Part shown: one piece after another, positions 29,955-41,524 of the stretch
Numbering within the stretch: the first letter of the stretch is position 1
Layout of the letters: the number at the start of each line of letters is the position of its first letter
Source of the DNA: Entamoeba invadens IP1
Lineage: Eukaryota > Evosea > Mastigamoebida > Endamoebidae
Direction: 5' to 3'
NCBI RefSeq assembly: GCF_000330505.1
Contig: NW_004443770.1
Span: forward strand, 242,330-306,329
Length of the DNA stretch: 64,000 bases
The notes under the pieces: model-generated
Seen by the model: only the letters and a program-made list of their open reading frames with translations
The model's database searches: none
Told to the model about the DNA's origin: nothing
Program-made: the position numbers and the translations under genes

Positions 29955-30831
29955 TATAGGTAGGCCACAGAGCCGTTACCGAAGAAAAAAGTTGCTTATT
30001 TTTTGTATTGAAAAAAAGATTCTTGCATTTTTTCTTTGATTATTTATGTTTTTTCTTAAAAAGTAGTGGATAAAGGATTTTTTGTCCTAACTGTTTTTTG
30101 TTGGCAAAGAAAAAAAAGAAAGAATTTTTTTCAAATCATAACCTAAATTGGTTATTTTTGTCTTTAAATGGTCGAAAAAAGCACCATTTAATTAAATTTT
30201 AATAATATTTTTTACTAAAAACAATAATTATTTTTAAAATTGTATAATAATGTTTTTTAAAAAAAAGAAAAACTTTCAGATTCATTTGGCAAAACGGGAT
30301 GTTTTTTACCAATAAAGAATAGTTTTCGATAATAATGTAAATAAGCCAATTTTTAATACCTTAATTAACGGGAAATTCATCCTAATGAGTAAAAAATGAC
30401 ACAAAAAATCAACTTTTTTCTGCTCATATTTAAATGGTTCTCAAACCTCAAAAAACAATACCATCAAATAAAAAAGCATTATTTCCGATACATGTCGGCA
30501 AGCGAAGAAATTGTCTTTGAGAGAAGTATATAACTTATTATTGTGTGTGTGGGATAATCCAGATTTTGATAAAAAGTTCATGTGTATATCTGAAAAAAAA
30601 CAAATTGGACAGGACTGAAAAGTCCATTATAAATTATAATCAATTAAAGTCGTTTATGTGCTTTCAGATACGTTGACAGCAGGGTGTACACCAAGTATGT
30701 CCTTGAAGATGTTTGTTTTAGAAAGCTTGATGGTGAAAAATAAAATGGTTTTTAAAATATCATTTTTTTGTTGTGGATAGACTTTTAAGAGATTTAATAA
30801 CAACATTGATTATTTTATTAAAATATATACC

Positions 30832-30840
30832 AAATGTTTT
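30832..30840. repeat. Left target-site duplication of the MULE (AAATGTTTT)
   Basis: Nine bases identical to those directly after the right end (33,566-33,574). The length is in the 9-11 bp range expected for Mutator-like elements. Confidence 0.85.
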
Positions 30841-31148
30841 GGGACCGTCCTTTGCCACCACCACCTCTTAAAATAGAACATTTTTATATATAACATTTAT
30901 ATTTTTTTTCAAAACAATAAAAAAATAATAACAATTTTCTAATGTACTTCCCATAACTGTTGTTTTTATATTATTAAATTAACAAAAAAATCAAATTAAT
31001 TTAATTATCATTGTAGTTTCAAATTTTCATTGTTGGGAGTTTGTATTTGTGCAAAAGAATTTATTATGACCCCATCTCATTCATTTTAAGCATCTATTTG
31101 AACAATTTTGCTTGTTGTGACCAACAACATTACTCAAACTACACTTCC

Positions 31149-33214
31149 TTATTTGTTTTTTCCCAAACCTCCCTTTCTTGTACGACGTGGTTTTGTTGCA
31201 TTGTTCTTTTCCACTCTTTCGACTAACACTTGTGGTCTTTCTCCATTTTGGTGTTGTATTTTTGGATCCCTGATGTTCACCTTTGTGTGATGAGCCAAAT
31301 TTGTAACAGTAGAAGATGTTTCACTACTAACGACCGTTGTGTGTATCTCGTTAGGTGATGCTTTACATTTTTCACTTGGATCTCGACATTTTTCTAAAAA
31401 TGAACACAGTCTGTCCTTGAGAAACGGACTGCTTTTTATCGCCGCCTCCACTTCTTCAAGACGATAATGAAGATCACTGTGGTCACATAGAGAGTCAGAA
31501 AAGCTTTCATGGCGAACACCGATCGTGTGTGTTGTCTTTTTGTATAAATTTCCTATTAGCTTTTCTCTTGAAAAAGCAAGAACTGGGAAATGAAAAATTG
31601 AAAATTCGACATACAATTTGACCATATGAATACATGGAACATTGGTCGTTTGATAAGCTTTACACTCACACCAAGTTGTCGTACAAGGTTGTTGAGTTGA
31701 ACACGCCACAAGCTCATTAGAATGTTTATACATATTACAAAGACTATCAACAACACCACAACTAAGAAAGTGAAGTATAGTTGGTGGTATTATTAAAAGT
31801 GCGGTTGTAGTGTCTTCAAATACTTCTCCTTGCAAGTTGGTATCACAGTTTCGACATTGACAAACAACAGTTTTGATAATTTCATCCAGAGGAGTTTCTC
31901 TTGATCCCGTTATTAACTTTATGAGTCCGAAAAAACCTTCAATACGATTAGTTGTACGATCACCCGTTTTTAATCGAACTTCAGATGGTAACCATCTGTT
32001 TTTCTGTCTTATTAAATTCTCAATGACTCTTATTTTATCATTTTTGTTAATTTTAACTTTCCCCTTTCTTTTGTCTTCTTTTGTTTCTCCAATAATTTCC
32101 AAAAATATTTCGGCATCCTCAACGAGTAAATCACCCGTTAAAAATTCCGAATCTGATATGGCTTTTTGAATTCTTTCTCGTTGTTCTTGATTCATTTCAT
32201 ACCCAGTCAGTTCAACCAACTTTGAGATAAAGTTAACTTCGCTCATTTTCCCATCAATCATTAAATAAAAATCATTTACTATTTTTGTATTTTTCCAAAC
32301 GCCACTTGTAAATCCCTTCTTATATGTCTCACACAATGAAAGATAGTAATTCCGTTAAATGATGTCTCCATTTCTTTTTTAGAAAAGCAACGATCACAGT
32401 AGACTGAAGATAAATTCACTTTTTTGCTTTTCAAAAACTCAAACAAATCAATGAACGATTCGGTAGTGCGATTTCTAAGTATAGAGAAAAACAACACCTT
32501 TGTTTTGTTGTGAACATCACCGAATACACCAATAACAAGAGGGAAATTGAAAGCGTTTGTTGCAGCAGTATCATCAATAAAGACAAGTGGAGGCATCGAG
32601 TTAATATATCTCGTATTAAAGCAATAACAACATTCAAATCTTCCAGTGTCATCTTTGGTTATGTGTGTGGATATATCCCCCAGTGTATTACAATAATCTA
32701 TTAAACGACTTGCTTGTTCGTAATTCCTTCTGTCATACTCAGCTTTCCCAGTATTTTGAATCCGCTTGGTATTTGCAACAACATCAAGATTAACTCTAAC
32801 TTTTGCGGGGGTTTCACCCATTGCAAACATGGATGTTATGGTATGCATTTGTTCTTCAGTAAAGAAATATTTGGATCTTGGTGGTAAATATTCAAATGTG
32901 TGATTGTGTTTATTGGTAATAATTATATGAGAGATTGAGGTTTTGTCTTGAGTCGAAACAATTCTCAAATTGCTTGAACAATTTTTAAAACAACAACCAA
33001 ATTTTTGAACGTTTTTAGTTGCGTCGGTGTGAAGCGCTGTATATAATGCACATTGAAGATTACCAGCGGTAAACCTTGTTGTGTTATTCACCCTCTGAGT
33101 TATCGTTTTTGCATCATAAACAAGTCTTTTGAGACCGTAAACAACACAAATTGGAGTTTCAACAGTCTCATTTGGATCATTATCATTATAAATGATCGTG
33201 TTTTCAATTTCCAT
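31149..33214 (-). pseudogene. MULE transposase with SWIM zinc finger, one frameshift
   Basis: The ATG at 33214 starts a 311-codon frame containing the MULE catalytic core. FIDDTAATNAF...LPL-type first Asp region (~32,570) is followed by the TTESFIDLFEFL block, then YCDRCFSKK and HCVRHIRRD. A frame break in an A-rich stretch near 32,290-32,330 leads into a second 395-codon frame. That frame holds a SWIM finger, WCECKAYQTTNVPCIHM (CxC...CxH, ~31,640-31,680). The basic C-terminus is Thr/Arg/Lys-rich. In total about 690 codons, the expected size. Only one lesion separates it from an intact gene, in line with a recent insertion. Confidence 0.85.
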
Positions 33215-33303
33215 GTGTTTTTATTGTTCTGGATATATTAGATTATTAACTTTAATTAAACTAGAAAATCAAAAGGGTTGATACATTAATTAAATTTTAT
33301 TAG

Positions 33304-33308
<5 letters not shown>

Positions 33309-33361
<53 letters not shown>
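33309..33361. repeat. (TA)n microsatellite
   Basis: An uninterrupted TA dinucleotide run of about 53 bases, inside the MULE between the transposase start and the right inverted repeat. Confidence 0.95.
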
Positions 33362-33364
<3 letters not shown>

Positions 33365-33565
33365 TATCACATTTCGAAATTGTTGAAATTGTAATTAATT
33401 AACGAGTAAATTGTGTTCGAAAAAAATAATATAAAAAACAACAGTTATGGGAAGTACATCAGAAAATTGTTATTATTTTTTTATTATTTTGAAAAACAAA
33501 AAAATATAAATGTTATATATAAAAATGTTCTATTTTAAGAGGTGGTGGTGGCAAAGGACGGTCCC

Positions 33566-33574
33566 AAATGTTTT
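33566..33574. repeat. Right target-site duplication of the MULE (AAATGTTTT)
   Basis: Exact partner of 30,832-30,840, immediately after the terminal GGTCCC. Confidence 0.85.
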
Positions 33575-33764
33575 TGGTCTTTAGAAAGATTTGTTGTAGT
33601 TTGGAAATTTTTTAATGACATTTTTAATAAATAATAGTAAAAACAATAATTGAAAATGTCTTTAAAAATTTATTGGAAAAAAATAAAATGCCTTCAATTA
33701 ACAAAGATTTTTTTCTGATTAATTTTTAACTCAAAAATAAAAAACTTTCATTCGAAATCCATTC

Positions 33765-35040
33765 ATGAAACCCAAGTATCAAACCCAACGAGAACCACCA
33801 GTGTTCAAAGCGGCAGTTATTTGCAATGTTAATCGACTCAAACGGAGGCTCGAGAACGAGCCTGAAATTTTTGCAAGATTCAAAACCCTAGAAGAAGAAG
33901 TGAATCAACAACAATTTGTGAGAGAACAAGTGGAAATCATGCTGTCTGAGTTCTATGATCTGCCACTTACCCGCAAGGGGTGGATTGAAGAATTTAACGT
34001 GTTTATGGGAGGAGAAAGAATCGCGGGGTCACAATTGACAAAGATATTCAGTACTTTTAAAAAAAGGTGGCATTCCTTTTTTGAATCTCGACGAGAGGAA
34101 TGCTCTCAATGCTTTCATATCCAAGGGACAAGAAGAGAGGAAGTTTGTAACTCTGATGGAAGCAACTGAATTTGTTATGACCACATTTGGGAAAAAGATG
34201 ACAGTCAAACAAATGTCAAGTGTTGTGAGGAAGATTGGTGATCTTGATGTTAAAGTGGCAGAAACAATGGAGAAAGGAAGGGCTGAACTATACCCCAAAG
34301 AGGTGAAAATGTACTTGAGAAAGATGGAGAAAATGGTTAGCGGCAAGCACGCTTAGATAATTTATAATCTCGACGAAGTTGGTTTCGACCTCTTTATCGA
34401 TGGAAAGAAGAAGGCAGTATGTCTTGACACGTTGAGTGGTGAAGCAGTCTATACTACACTGGGATAACGTGGAGATAGAATCACACTTCTAGGGTGCATC
34501 TGCGCCAATGGAAAACCCACAAAACAAATGGTGATCACTACTCGACTTCAACTTGATGGAAACGTGCTTATAAACATCAATTCTTCTGCGATTGTTGTGA
34601 CTCAAAAGGTTGGATTCATCAATTCTGATTTTTTCTTTGAATGGGTGGAAAAAGTCCTCGTGCCTGATGTGAAAAGAAAAAGAAAAGAGTTGAAACTGAA
34701 ACGAGAGAAAGCCATCTTAATAATGGACGGCTTTAAAGCCTATTATAACAAAAGAGTGCTTGAGTTGTTAAAAATAAATCGAATTGATGTTTTTTTGGTT
34801 CCACACTCTTCACATATCTATCAGCCTTGTGACCTCTGTTTATTCTCTTCTTTGAAAGCGCACCATGCCAAAGATGGACTAATAAAAATAGAGTCGGGGT
34901 TTCTTGGAACGAGCGAGTCTTCTCTCTTCAAATTTGTTTACCGACTTCGTGAATAAGAGGCTTTTTGCGATGTCTAAAATCGAAAGGCTAATTGTGCATT
35001 GTCGACTCCTTCTTCGCAAAGGCGCGTCCAGTATACATAA
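33765..35040 (+). pseudogene. Pogo/Tigger-like DDE transposase, heavily broken
   Basis: An ATG at 33765 opens an N-terminal segment with a helix-turn-helix-like pattern (LPLTRKGWIEEFNVF). A frameshift near 34,080-34,100 passes into a frame that continues through in-frame stops at 34,354 and 34,465 and another break near 34,925. The catalytic region contains NLDEVGFDLFIDGKKK (first Asp, ~34,370), AILIMDGFKAYY (second Asp, ~34,715) and VPHSSHIYQPCDLCLFSSLK (~34,800). This is the DDE_1 signature of pogo/Tigger elements. Further decayed matching peptides continue to about 35,200. The gene is non-functional. Confidence 0.8.
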
Positions 35041-35842
35041 ATAGTTCTTTCAATTAGGAAGGCATTGTGTTAACAAAAAAGGAGCACGAAGAAAGTTCAT
35101 CTATTCATGGATTCCAATCAGACTCGTTGGTACCGATCGCCAAGTGTGACTTTACATATACAAGAAGATTGAAAAAAGGTAAAAGACATCTTTATTAAAG
35201 AATATGCTGAAAAGGTTGGTTGAATTTAAAGAATGTTTTGAAATCAAAAAACCAACAAAAAACCATTGTCCAAAAAATTGAATAATTTACTTGAAGATTT
35301 TTTTAGGTTTTAAAATTCAAAATAAAAAATCATCATTCCATTTAAAAAAAATAAAATTTAATTATATTTACTAAAAAATATTATTAAAATCAAATATAGA
35401 GCATTTTATTGTTTAAATATTTAAAATGAAAATTTAATTCATATATAGTATGTTTTTAAATTAAATAAATTCAATTATAGTTGAAATAAATACCCTCCGA
35501 TTACTATTTTGACAATAAAAAACTAAATTAATCAAAAAACAACACTGCTCAACACGACCCAACACGGCTCAATCGAGCCCACTTTACTTTTTTATATTAC
35601 ATCACAACAAACCCATATATTGCTTATAATTTGATTTATTTTTCGTTGTTTTTAATTTTATATTTATTTTCATTATAAACCAAAAATAAAAAAGATATTT
35701 TTTATTTTTAGAACACATTTTTTAATTTTGGCATATTTTCATTTTGGTAAAAACTTTTCAAAAATTTATCAATACCCATAGAAATCTTCCAATTTGTTCT
35801 GTAACCCCTATGTCGCCGGTGTTGGCTCTGTGGCCTTCCTAT

Positions 35843-36214
35843 AAATATATTATTAACATTAATGATCATGATGTAGATTTATATTATAATAAAATAACCA
35901 AGGGAATATTTATCTTAAAACCAACTGGTCTTAGAAGTATAAAACCAACTTATTTTAAAAAAGATAAATCGTGGAAAGCATATCAAATTAAAGTTAAGTG
36001 TGAACTTTATGAAGTTAAACCGAAGGTCCACAAAGAAGTTATTCCAAGATCAAAGGCGGTTGAAAAACCAATGAATGAAACTGATAAAGAAGATAACTCT
36101 TCAAACAAACCAAAGCGAATCATTAAAACTAAAACAATATCATTCAGTACTAATATATTTGAAAATCCAGATGAACCAGTGAAAACAATGACAGAATGGT
36201 TATCAGAAAAATAA
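35843..36214 (+). pseudogene. 5'-truncated gene, probable fragment of a second Polinton
   Basis: An open frame of about 123 codons (YKYIININDHDVDLYYNKI... ending EWLSEK) starts right where the pogo-like element's inverted repeat ends; its upstream reading is transposon sequence. The first part looks beta-rich. The second is Lys/Glu/Asn-rich and low-complexity, with IIKTKTISFSTNIFENP. Base composition resembles the Polinton genes at 1-14,300, not the host genes. It converges with the next gene with a 23-base gap, a Polinton-like spacing. The function is unknown. Confidence 0.4.
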
Positions 36215-36237
36215 TTAAGCTTTAGCTCGCAATGAAA

Positions 36238-36855
36238 TTAAGCATTAAATTGTTTTGTAATTTCTTTTAGGATATTATCACTAATCTTATTACTAATTCT
36301 ATAATGATATAATGGTATCACAAAACTTTTCATTACATTTTCCATTTTATCATATTGTTCTAATAATTCTTTATTTTTGGTTTTCAATTCTACAAGTTCA
36401 TCATTGATAGATGATAAATCAATATTTTTAGTTTCATTTTCTATTTGTGATAATTTATCACTATATTTACTCATATGTTTGTTAAAACGTTTTTCTCTTA
36501 TTCTCACTCGCTTTTTAATAATTTCCAAATTGCTTTTATTTTTACAAAATACATATCCTTTAATATAAATGCTAGTGTTTTAATCTTTTGTATCAATATT
36601 ATTTACATCTGTATGTTTAACAACATATCGATTTATTTCTTTATTACATCTTCTAACATTTTCAGATTCATTCATGTCATATCTTTTAGTTATATTATCC
36701 ATTTCTTTTATTAATTTATCAGCCTTCGGCACGAGTTTATAGTCAACATCCTTTGACGACTCTGCTTCATCCATCTTATTTTTATTATTAGTATTTGTTG
36801 TGATTCTCTAGTCAATTTTTGGCATGAGTTTCTCGTCAGTTTCATAATTACTCAT
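36238..36855 (-). pseudogene. Coiled-coil protein with repeated DxKLxP motif, two in-frame stops
   Basis: A single frame runs from an ATG at 36855 (MSNYETDEKLMPKID) to TAA 36238-36240. It is interrupted only by an in-frame TAG near 36,810 and an in-frame TAA near 36,578. About 205 codons. Two copies of a DEKLMPK/DYKLVPK motif lie at the N-terminus. A basic helix follows (KKRVRIREKRFNKHMSKY), then a coiled coil (INDELVELKTKNKELLEQYDKME). The DEKLMP motif also occurs in the Polinton polymerase at ~12,160, with 18 identical bases. It is probably from a second Polinton copy. The family is unknown. Confidence 0.45.
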
Positions 36856-37046
36856 TTTTTCGATTATTACTCATCTGATTGTTATCAATCTTTTTTCTGT
36901 GTTAAAATATTTATTCATGTTACTTAATAAGTCCATTATATTGACAGAAAAATACCAAAAATAACATCTTGGGATTTATATGGTCCATTGTGTGGGATAA
37001 ATATGGGAATAATATGGTATAACGTGTAAATATATGTCAAAACAAT

Positions 37047-37133
37047 ATGTTTAAGTATTATACCTCTGAAAAGTCTAAACATATTAACATAATAGTAGGT
37101 ATTTCATTTATTCTATTCTTAGTAATTTTATAA
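37047..37133 (+). CDS. Possible tiny membrane peptide, Polinton-like
   Basis: MFKYYTSEKSKHINI followed by a hydrophobic segment VGISFILFLVIL and a stop, 28 residues. After the stop the same frame stays open for 13 more codons. The N-terminus resembles the YRSEKS stretch before the Polinton ATPase. It is too short to be sure it is a gene. Confidence 0.25.
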   Translation: MFKYYTSEKSKHINIIVGISFILFLVIL

Positions 37134-37269
37134 CTATTAGGTGAAAAAATAATTATATCTGTGGTTTTAGCTGTTTGATATATTTGTAATTTTGAATATA
37201 TTTATTGTGAGATATCTTTAGCTTCTTTAACAATCAAATCTAAAGAAATTATAAGTTAAATTAACATTT

Positions 37270-37349
37270 CAACAAAGCGAATTCACTCACAACAAAGCTG
37301 ATTCATTCAAAACAAATAGAATTCACTCACAACAAAAATAATTTTCTCA
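37270..37349. repeat. Four imperfect 20-bp tandem repeats
   Basis: Units of the form CAACAAAGCGAATTCACTCA repeat four times with a few substitutions (37,270; 37,290; 37,310; 37,330) and a partial fifth. They lie between the second Polinton fragment and the actin fragment and have no coding meaning that I can see. Confidence 0.85.
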
Positions 37350-37427
37350 CATCAATTGTAAGATTTTTTATCATTATTTATTTTTTGTAAACTAATTAAA
37401 CATTTAATTAAATATTATTAAATTGAT

Positions 37428-37745
37428 TTAAGCATATATCATATTGACTATATCTATACGTTTCTCATTCGCAACTTTCTTTTTTTCTTGTCTGTCGTTG
37501 ATGCCTGAGTACATTGATGTTCCACCAGACAAAACGATGTTTCCGTACAAGTCCTTTCTGATATCGACATTGCATTTTATAATTGAGTTGTAAGTTGTCT
37601 CGTGGATACCTGATGCTTCCACACCAATGAATAATGACTGGAAGTTTGCTTTTAAGCATCTGAATCTTTCGTTTACAATGGTGATGACTTCACCATTTGA
37701 TAAATAATGTGATTTTTTAAGTTTTGATGATGAAGCAGATTTTGC
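37428..37745 (-). pseudogene. Actin C-terminal fragment (relic)
   Basis: Minus-strand reading gives [17 protein letters not shown], then [20 protein letters not shown], then [19 protein letters not shown] and [10 protein letters not shown]. This is the actin segment just before and including the conserved [15 protein letters not shown] and DLYGN-VLSGG motifs. A frame change separates the parts and key residues are altered (for example [10 protein letters not shown]). The last ~50 residues of actin are replaced by unrelated sequence. It is a dead copy, not an actin gene. Confidence 0.9.
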
Positions 37746-39082
37746 ATTTTTTAGTCAAATTAATTGCAAGGCTGCAAAGTTATTTATAGTAATGAGCAAC
37801 TATTTATTTTTTGAATTTTTATTCCAAAAATAACAAGAAATATGTGTGTTATTTCACACAATTATTTGATGTTGATTTACGATATTTATTGGATATTCAA
37901 ATGTTTTTTTCGTGATATTAAGATTAAAAACGATAATTTTTGATTATAAATTGGTTTTGCACATTGTTGTTTAAAATAGTGCAACTTGAAACTATAAATC
38001 TATTTATAACAAATCTTGAAATATCAACTCAATTATCGTGTTTATTCAAATTTATGTCAAGTATTTTCTTTTTTTATCATAAACTTTTTTGTTTGTAGTA
38101 AGTGACGTTGTTTTATGTAAGATTTAATTTGTACTTTTTATTAATTTAAACCATTTTATTGTTTAGCAATCTTCAAATAAAAACGCAAAAATGTTCTTTG
38201 CATTTAATTTGTTAAAATAGTATTCATAAATTAAAAATAACTATAATTGTCTTGCATAATAAAACAATTGAACAAAACGGGGTAACCTTACTGTACGTAT
38301 TTTTTAAATTTGAACAAAAACTTCTATTTAAAAACACAAAACACAATTCGTTACAAAATCAATTGAATAAACAATACATAATTAATTATTTAATATTTTA
38401 ACTATAATTGTTAATAAAATTATAAGTGACAATTGTTTGCCTATTCTTTATTGATCCATTGTCGTAGAATTACAGATAGTCGTTAATTTGAAATATTCTT
38501 TAAAATTATCTATTTTAAAACAAAAATTTTATCATATTTTTGTTATTTGGTGTGTTAGAATAACATTATTTTACCATTATTGTTATTTAAAAAATAATTG
38601 ATTATAATAATTATTATATTAATATTTTAAACTTTATATTATTAATGGTAAAATAATATTAATAATATAGTTTGTTATCAATTCTAACATCCAAATAATT
38701 TCAATTGTTATCTATATAACAACTACATCAATTATATCACATATAATCATTTTATTGATCATTCACTAAACTAGTGTGTTTCTGTTTATATAAATTATAT
38801 GCATATTTGTTTTGTTTTAAATTTGAACTGTGTATTTCAGTCAAAACGCGCTTTATTACAAACACTATGTATCTTCTATAATGATAATATTATAAAAAGG
38901 GGTGATTATACCATTTTTGTTATAATTATACATAAAATACAATATAGTTTTAATTACACAACATTGTTATATAAATATGATCACTTATCACTTCGATGAA
39001 AACACGTTGTTGTAAAGATATGATTGTTGATGTGTTATTGTGTCAAAATTATGTCTGTTGATTGTTATTATGATATATATAT
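37746..39082. other. 1.3-kb AT-rich stretch without a gene
   Basis: No ORF with a family motif is present. Notable only for inverted AT-rich segments such as ATTATTTTACCATTATTG near 38,567 and AATGGTAAAATAATA near 38,645, which can pair to give a foldback of about 100 bases. Confidence 0.4.
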
Positions 39083-41524
39083 AGTCAAATTCAAAAAAAG
39101 GACTGATAAATGTTCCACTATCAATTAAACATTAAATACCTAAGTTTTAAAATAATCCGATTTTTGGATCAAAAAAAGTTAAGATGAAGATATTTCTTAT
39201 TTAGTCTTAAATAAAAATTATTTATCAAAGAATATCTTTTTTCGAGCTTATTTAAAATTCGGAAGGTTTTTTGAAGTTAAATAATCCAATTTTCATTTCT
39301 TATTTTCAAAAAAATTACATAATTAAAACATACGGTAATATACCAAAAATCAATATAAGTTAACTTCTTTATATTTGAAGTTAAAAATAACATAGTAATT
39401 AAAAAGTTAAATTTTAAAAATCAATATTAGAAATAATAATGAAACAGTATTTTTATAATTAAATTGATTTTTAAAATAATTAATGAACAGTGATATGATT
39501 TGTGAAAAAAACAACGTCAATTATTTTAGCCAAATTTAATTAATTATTTATTTAGATAACAAAAACAATAAAAAAGTAGTAAAAACAGTAAAGTTTTGTA
39601 GGTTTATTACATTCTGTTTATCCCATCATTTATTACTTACATCACAACAATTTGAAAGATCTTGCATTTATTTATCATTCTAACAAATCACATTTTGAAG
39701 TTATTTGTAAAATACAATTAATTAATTTATCTTAAAATGGTTTCAAATATAAATATTATTCAAATATGTTTAAAATAATGAAAAAGTGTTAAAATTGTTG
39801 TTCATAAAACTTTTATCATGTTGACTTTGACAATGTAAGAAAACGAAGTCAATAAAAACAAAATTATTTAATAAAGATCAAATAATGAAGCATAATCATA
39901 CGAGAAATATCATGACCACAGAACCAATAAATGTATCCTTTAACGAAACTATACAACCAAGGTTGTCGATTTCCAAATCAATTGAAAAAATGGTGACAGG
40001 GTCTGTATGGTTGACCGAATTAAACTTTGTTTTCACCACACAACGTCTTTTTTGTGACACCTTTAAGGAAGTTATAATCAACACTCGGATATAAAACGAA
40101 GACAACTTGAAGATATGTATGAAAACAAACTGACGACAAATGAAATATGCTGTGAAGTCTTAGTTGGTACAGGAACTGGAATACGCGTTACTTTTCTATT
40201 GCCTCCAGGTTTTTTCATTGAAAATCACAAAAACATGACACCGTAGATTTACAGCAAATGCTGGGGCAAATTGAGAATAAAATAGAACAAATGGAAAGGT
40301 CAATAAACAATATTGGATTATTTAAAAATCATATTGTGAGTCCATTCGCATCTATTGAAGAGAATATCAATCAATGTGTCAAATATGGAATTGACACACC
40401 GTACAAAAATAGAAAGGAATTTGTTAAATGTGGAATTTCTAGTCCATGAATTGGGAGATTGTATAAAATATTAAAAGGCGAAGTTTCTGAAAAACGGGGA
40501 AGACCCAAGACTGACAGTGCAATTGAAGAATATGTCATGCGCAGGACTTGCAATAAAATTCACGAAAGTTGCAAAATGTGTGCTCGTTCTGTACTGAAAA
40601 CCAAACACGTGTCAGTTTTATCGTCAATGATTCTGAGAATAAGAAAATCTCACAAATATGTATTTTCAAAACCACTATGAATTATTTATTTAACAAAAAG
40701 AAATATAATGCAACGTCGTCGATTTGTGTTGTCTCAATTAAAAATAATAAACAATGAAAGAAAACATAACTTGGTGTTAAAAAGAAAAAGAAAAACAAAA
40801 CTGTTTTTTGGATGAAAGCATTTTTTCTTGGTGCACAGATAAAAATGGTCCAATATGGAGGGAAAGGGGGCGAGTGAACAAAAAATACTTTTCTTTTTCT
40901 CCAAAGAAATCTGCAAGTGTGATGGCTTTTGGTATAATTGGTAACAATTATAAAAGTCAATTGGTAAGGTGTCCTCTAAACATGAACTCTTACAATTATC
41001 AAAAATGCTCACTGACAACTTCTTAATAGATCAAGTAAAAAAAAGGAGGCAAGAATTATCAATTTGTACAAGACCACGCTCCTTGTCATAATGCCAAATC
41101 AACTCGTGAGTTCTTTGAAGAAAACATTTTTTCATATCTTCACGACTGGCCAGGAAGCAGTCCAGATTTAAATCCCATTGAAAATATGTGGGGGTTATGA
41201 AGAAACGTATGGTATTAATTCCTTTAATGAAAAAAGAAGACATATTTGATGAAGCACAAAAGGTGTGGAACTCAATACCACTCCATTTTGTTAATAACCT
41301 TGTAAATTCTTTTGAATCGCGTTTGTTAAAATGTCAAAAAAATAAATTTTTATCTATACCTATAAAATGATTTTATTTACTTTTATTGTCCTTTAGTTTA
41401 TGTATATAACAATTTAAAAAAAATTATAGTTTTTTATAAAACAAGTTTCTTAATGTTTTTTTTAAAAATTGAAAATAAGATAAGGAAATCAGACGCTTTT
41501 TTATTCCGATTTTTGAATCAGACT
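39083..41524 (+). mobile_element. Tc1/mariner-type transposon, decayed
   Basis: Inverted ends AGTCAAATTCAAAAAAAGGA (from 39083) and the complement of AGTCTGATTCAAAAATCGGA (to 41524) are bordered on both sides by TATATATA. That fits TA target-site insertion. The right half contains a broken mariner-type transposase in plus orientation. The left 800 bases are non-coding. Repeated CCGATTTTTGGATC-like sequences near 39,160 resemble the termini and may be subterminal repeats. Confidence 0.7.
40345..41370 (+). pseudogene. Tc1/mariner transposase, broken
   Basis: Decayed reading frames follow the family order. A helix-turn-helix region (KYGIDTPYKNRKEFVKCGIS, then an in-frame stop near 40,448, then IGRLYKILKGEVSEKRGRPK) is followed by the first catalytic Asp in DESIFSWCTDKN (~40,812). 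FVQDHAPCHNAK (second Asp, ~41,065) and the family signature WPGSSPDLNPIENMWG (~41,145-41,190, third acidic residue) complete it. A frame change directly follows the signature before MKKRMVLIPLMKKEDI. The stretch from about 39,885 is open but has no recognisable transposase features. Confidence 0.8.

Larger units (their letters stand above)
30841..33565 (-). mobile_element. Mutator-like element (MULE), 2,725 bp
   Basis: The element begins GGGACCGTCCTTTGCC and ends with the complement. Terminal inverted repeats are about 130 bp long and nearly identical (30,841-30,970 versus 33,437-33,565), including the CACCACCACC-rich segment. A perfect 9-bp target duplication, AAATGTTTT, lies on both sides. 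It carries one transposase gene on the minus strand and a (TA)n run near its right end. The near-identical ends and perfect duplication point to a recent insertion. Confidence 0.9.
29955..35842 (+). mobile_element. Pogo/Tigger-like transposon, interrupted by a MULE
   Basis: Inverted ends TATAGGTAGGCCACAGAGCC (from 29955) and the complement of TATAGGAAGGCCACAGAGCC (to 35842) match at 23 of 27 positions. TA steps lie at both borders. Between them lie a MULE (30,841-33,565) and, to its right, a broken DDE transposase of pogo/Tigger type in plus orientation. The simplest reading is a roughly 3.2-kb element into which the MULE jumped upstream of the transposase. The right end cuts into an ORF of another element (35,843-36,214). 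The pairing of these short ends is the weakest part of the argument. Confidence 0.5.

Noticed and set aside
37270..37349. CRISPR-like array
   Set aside because: Repeats are directly adjacent without spacers and the genome is eukaryotic.
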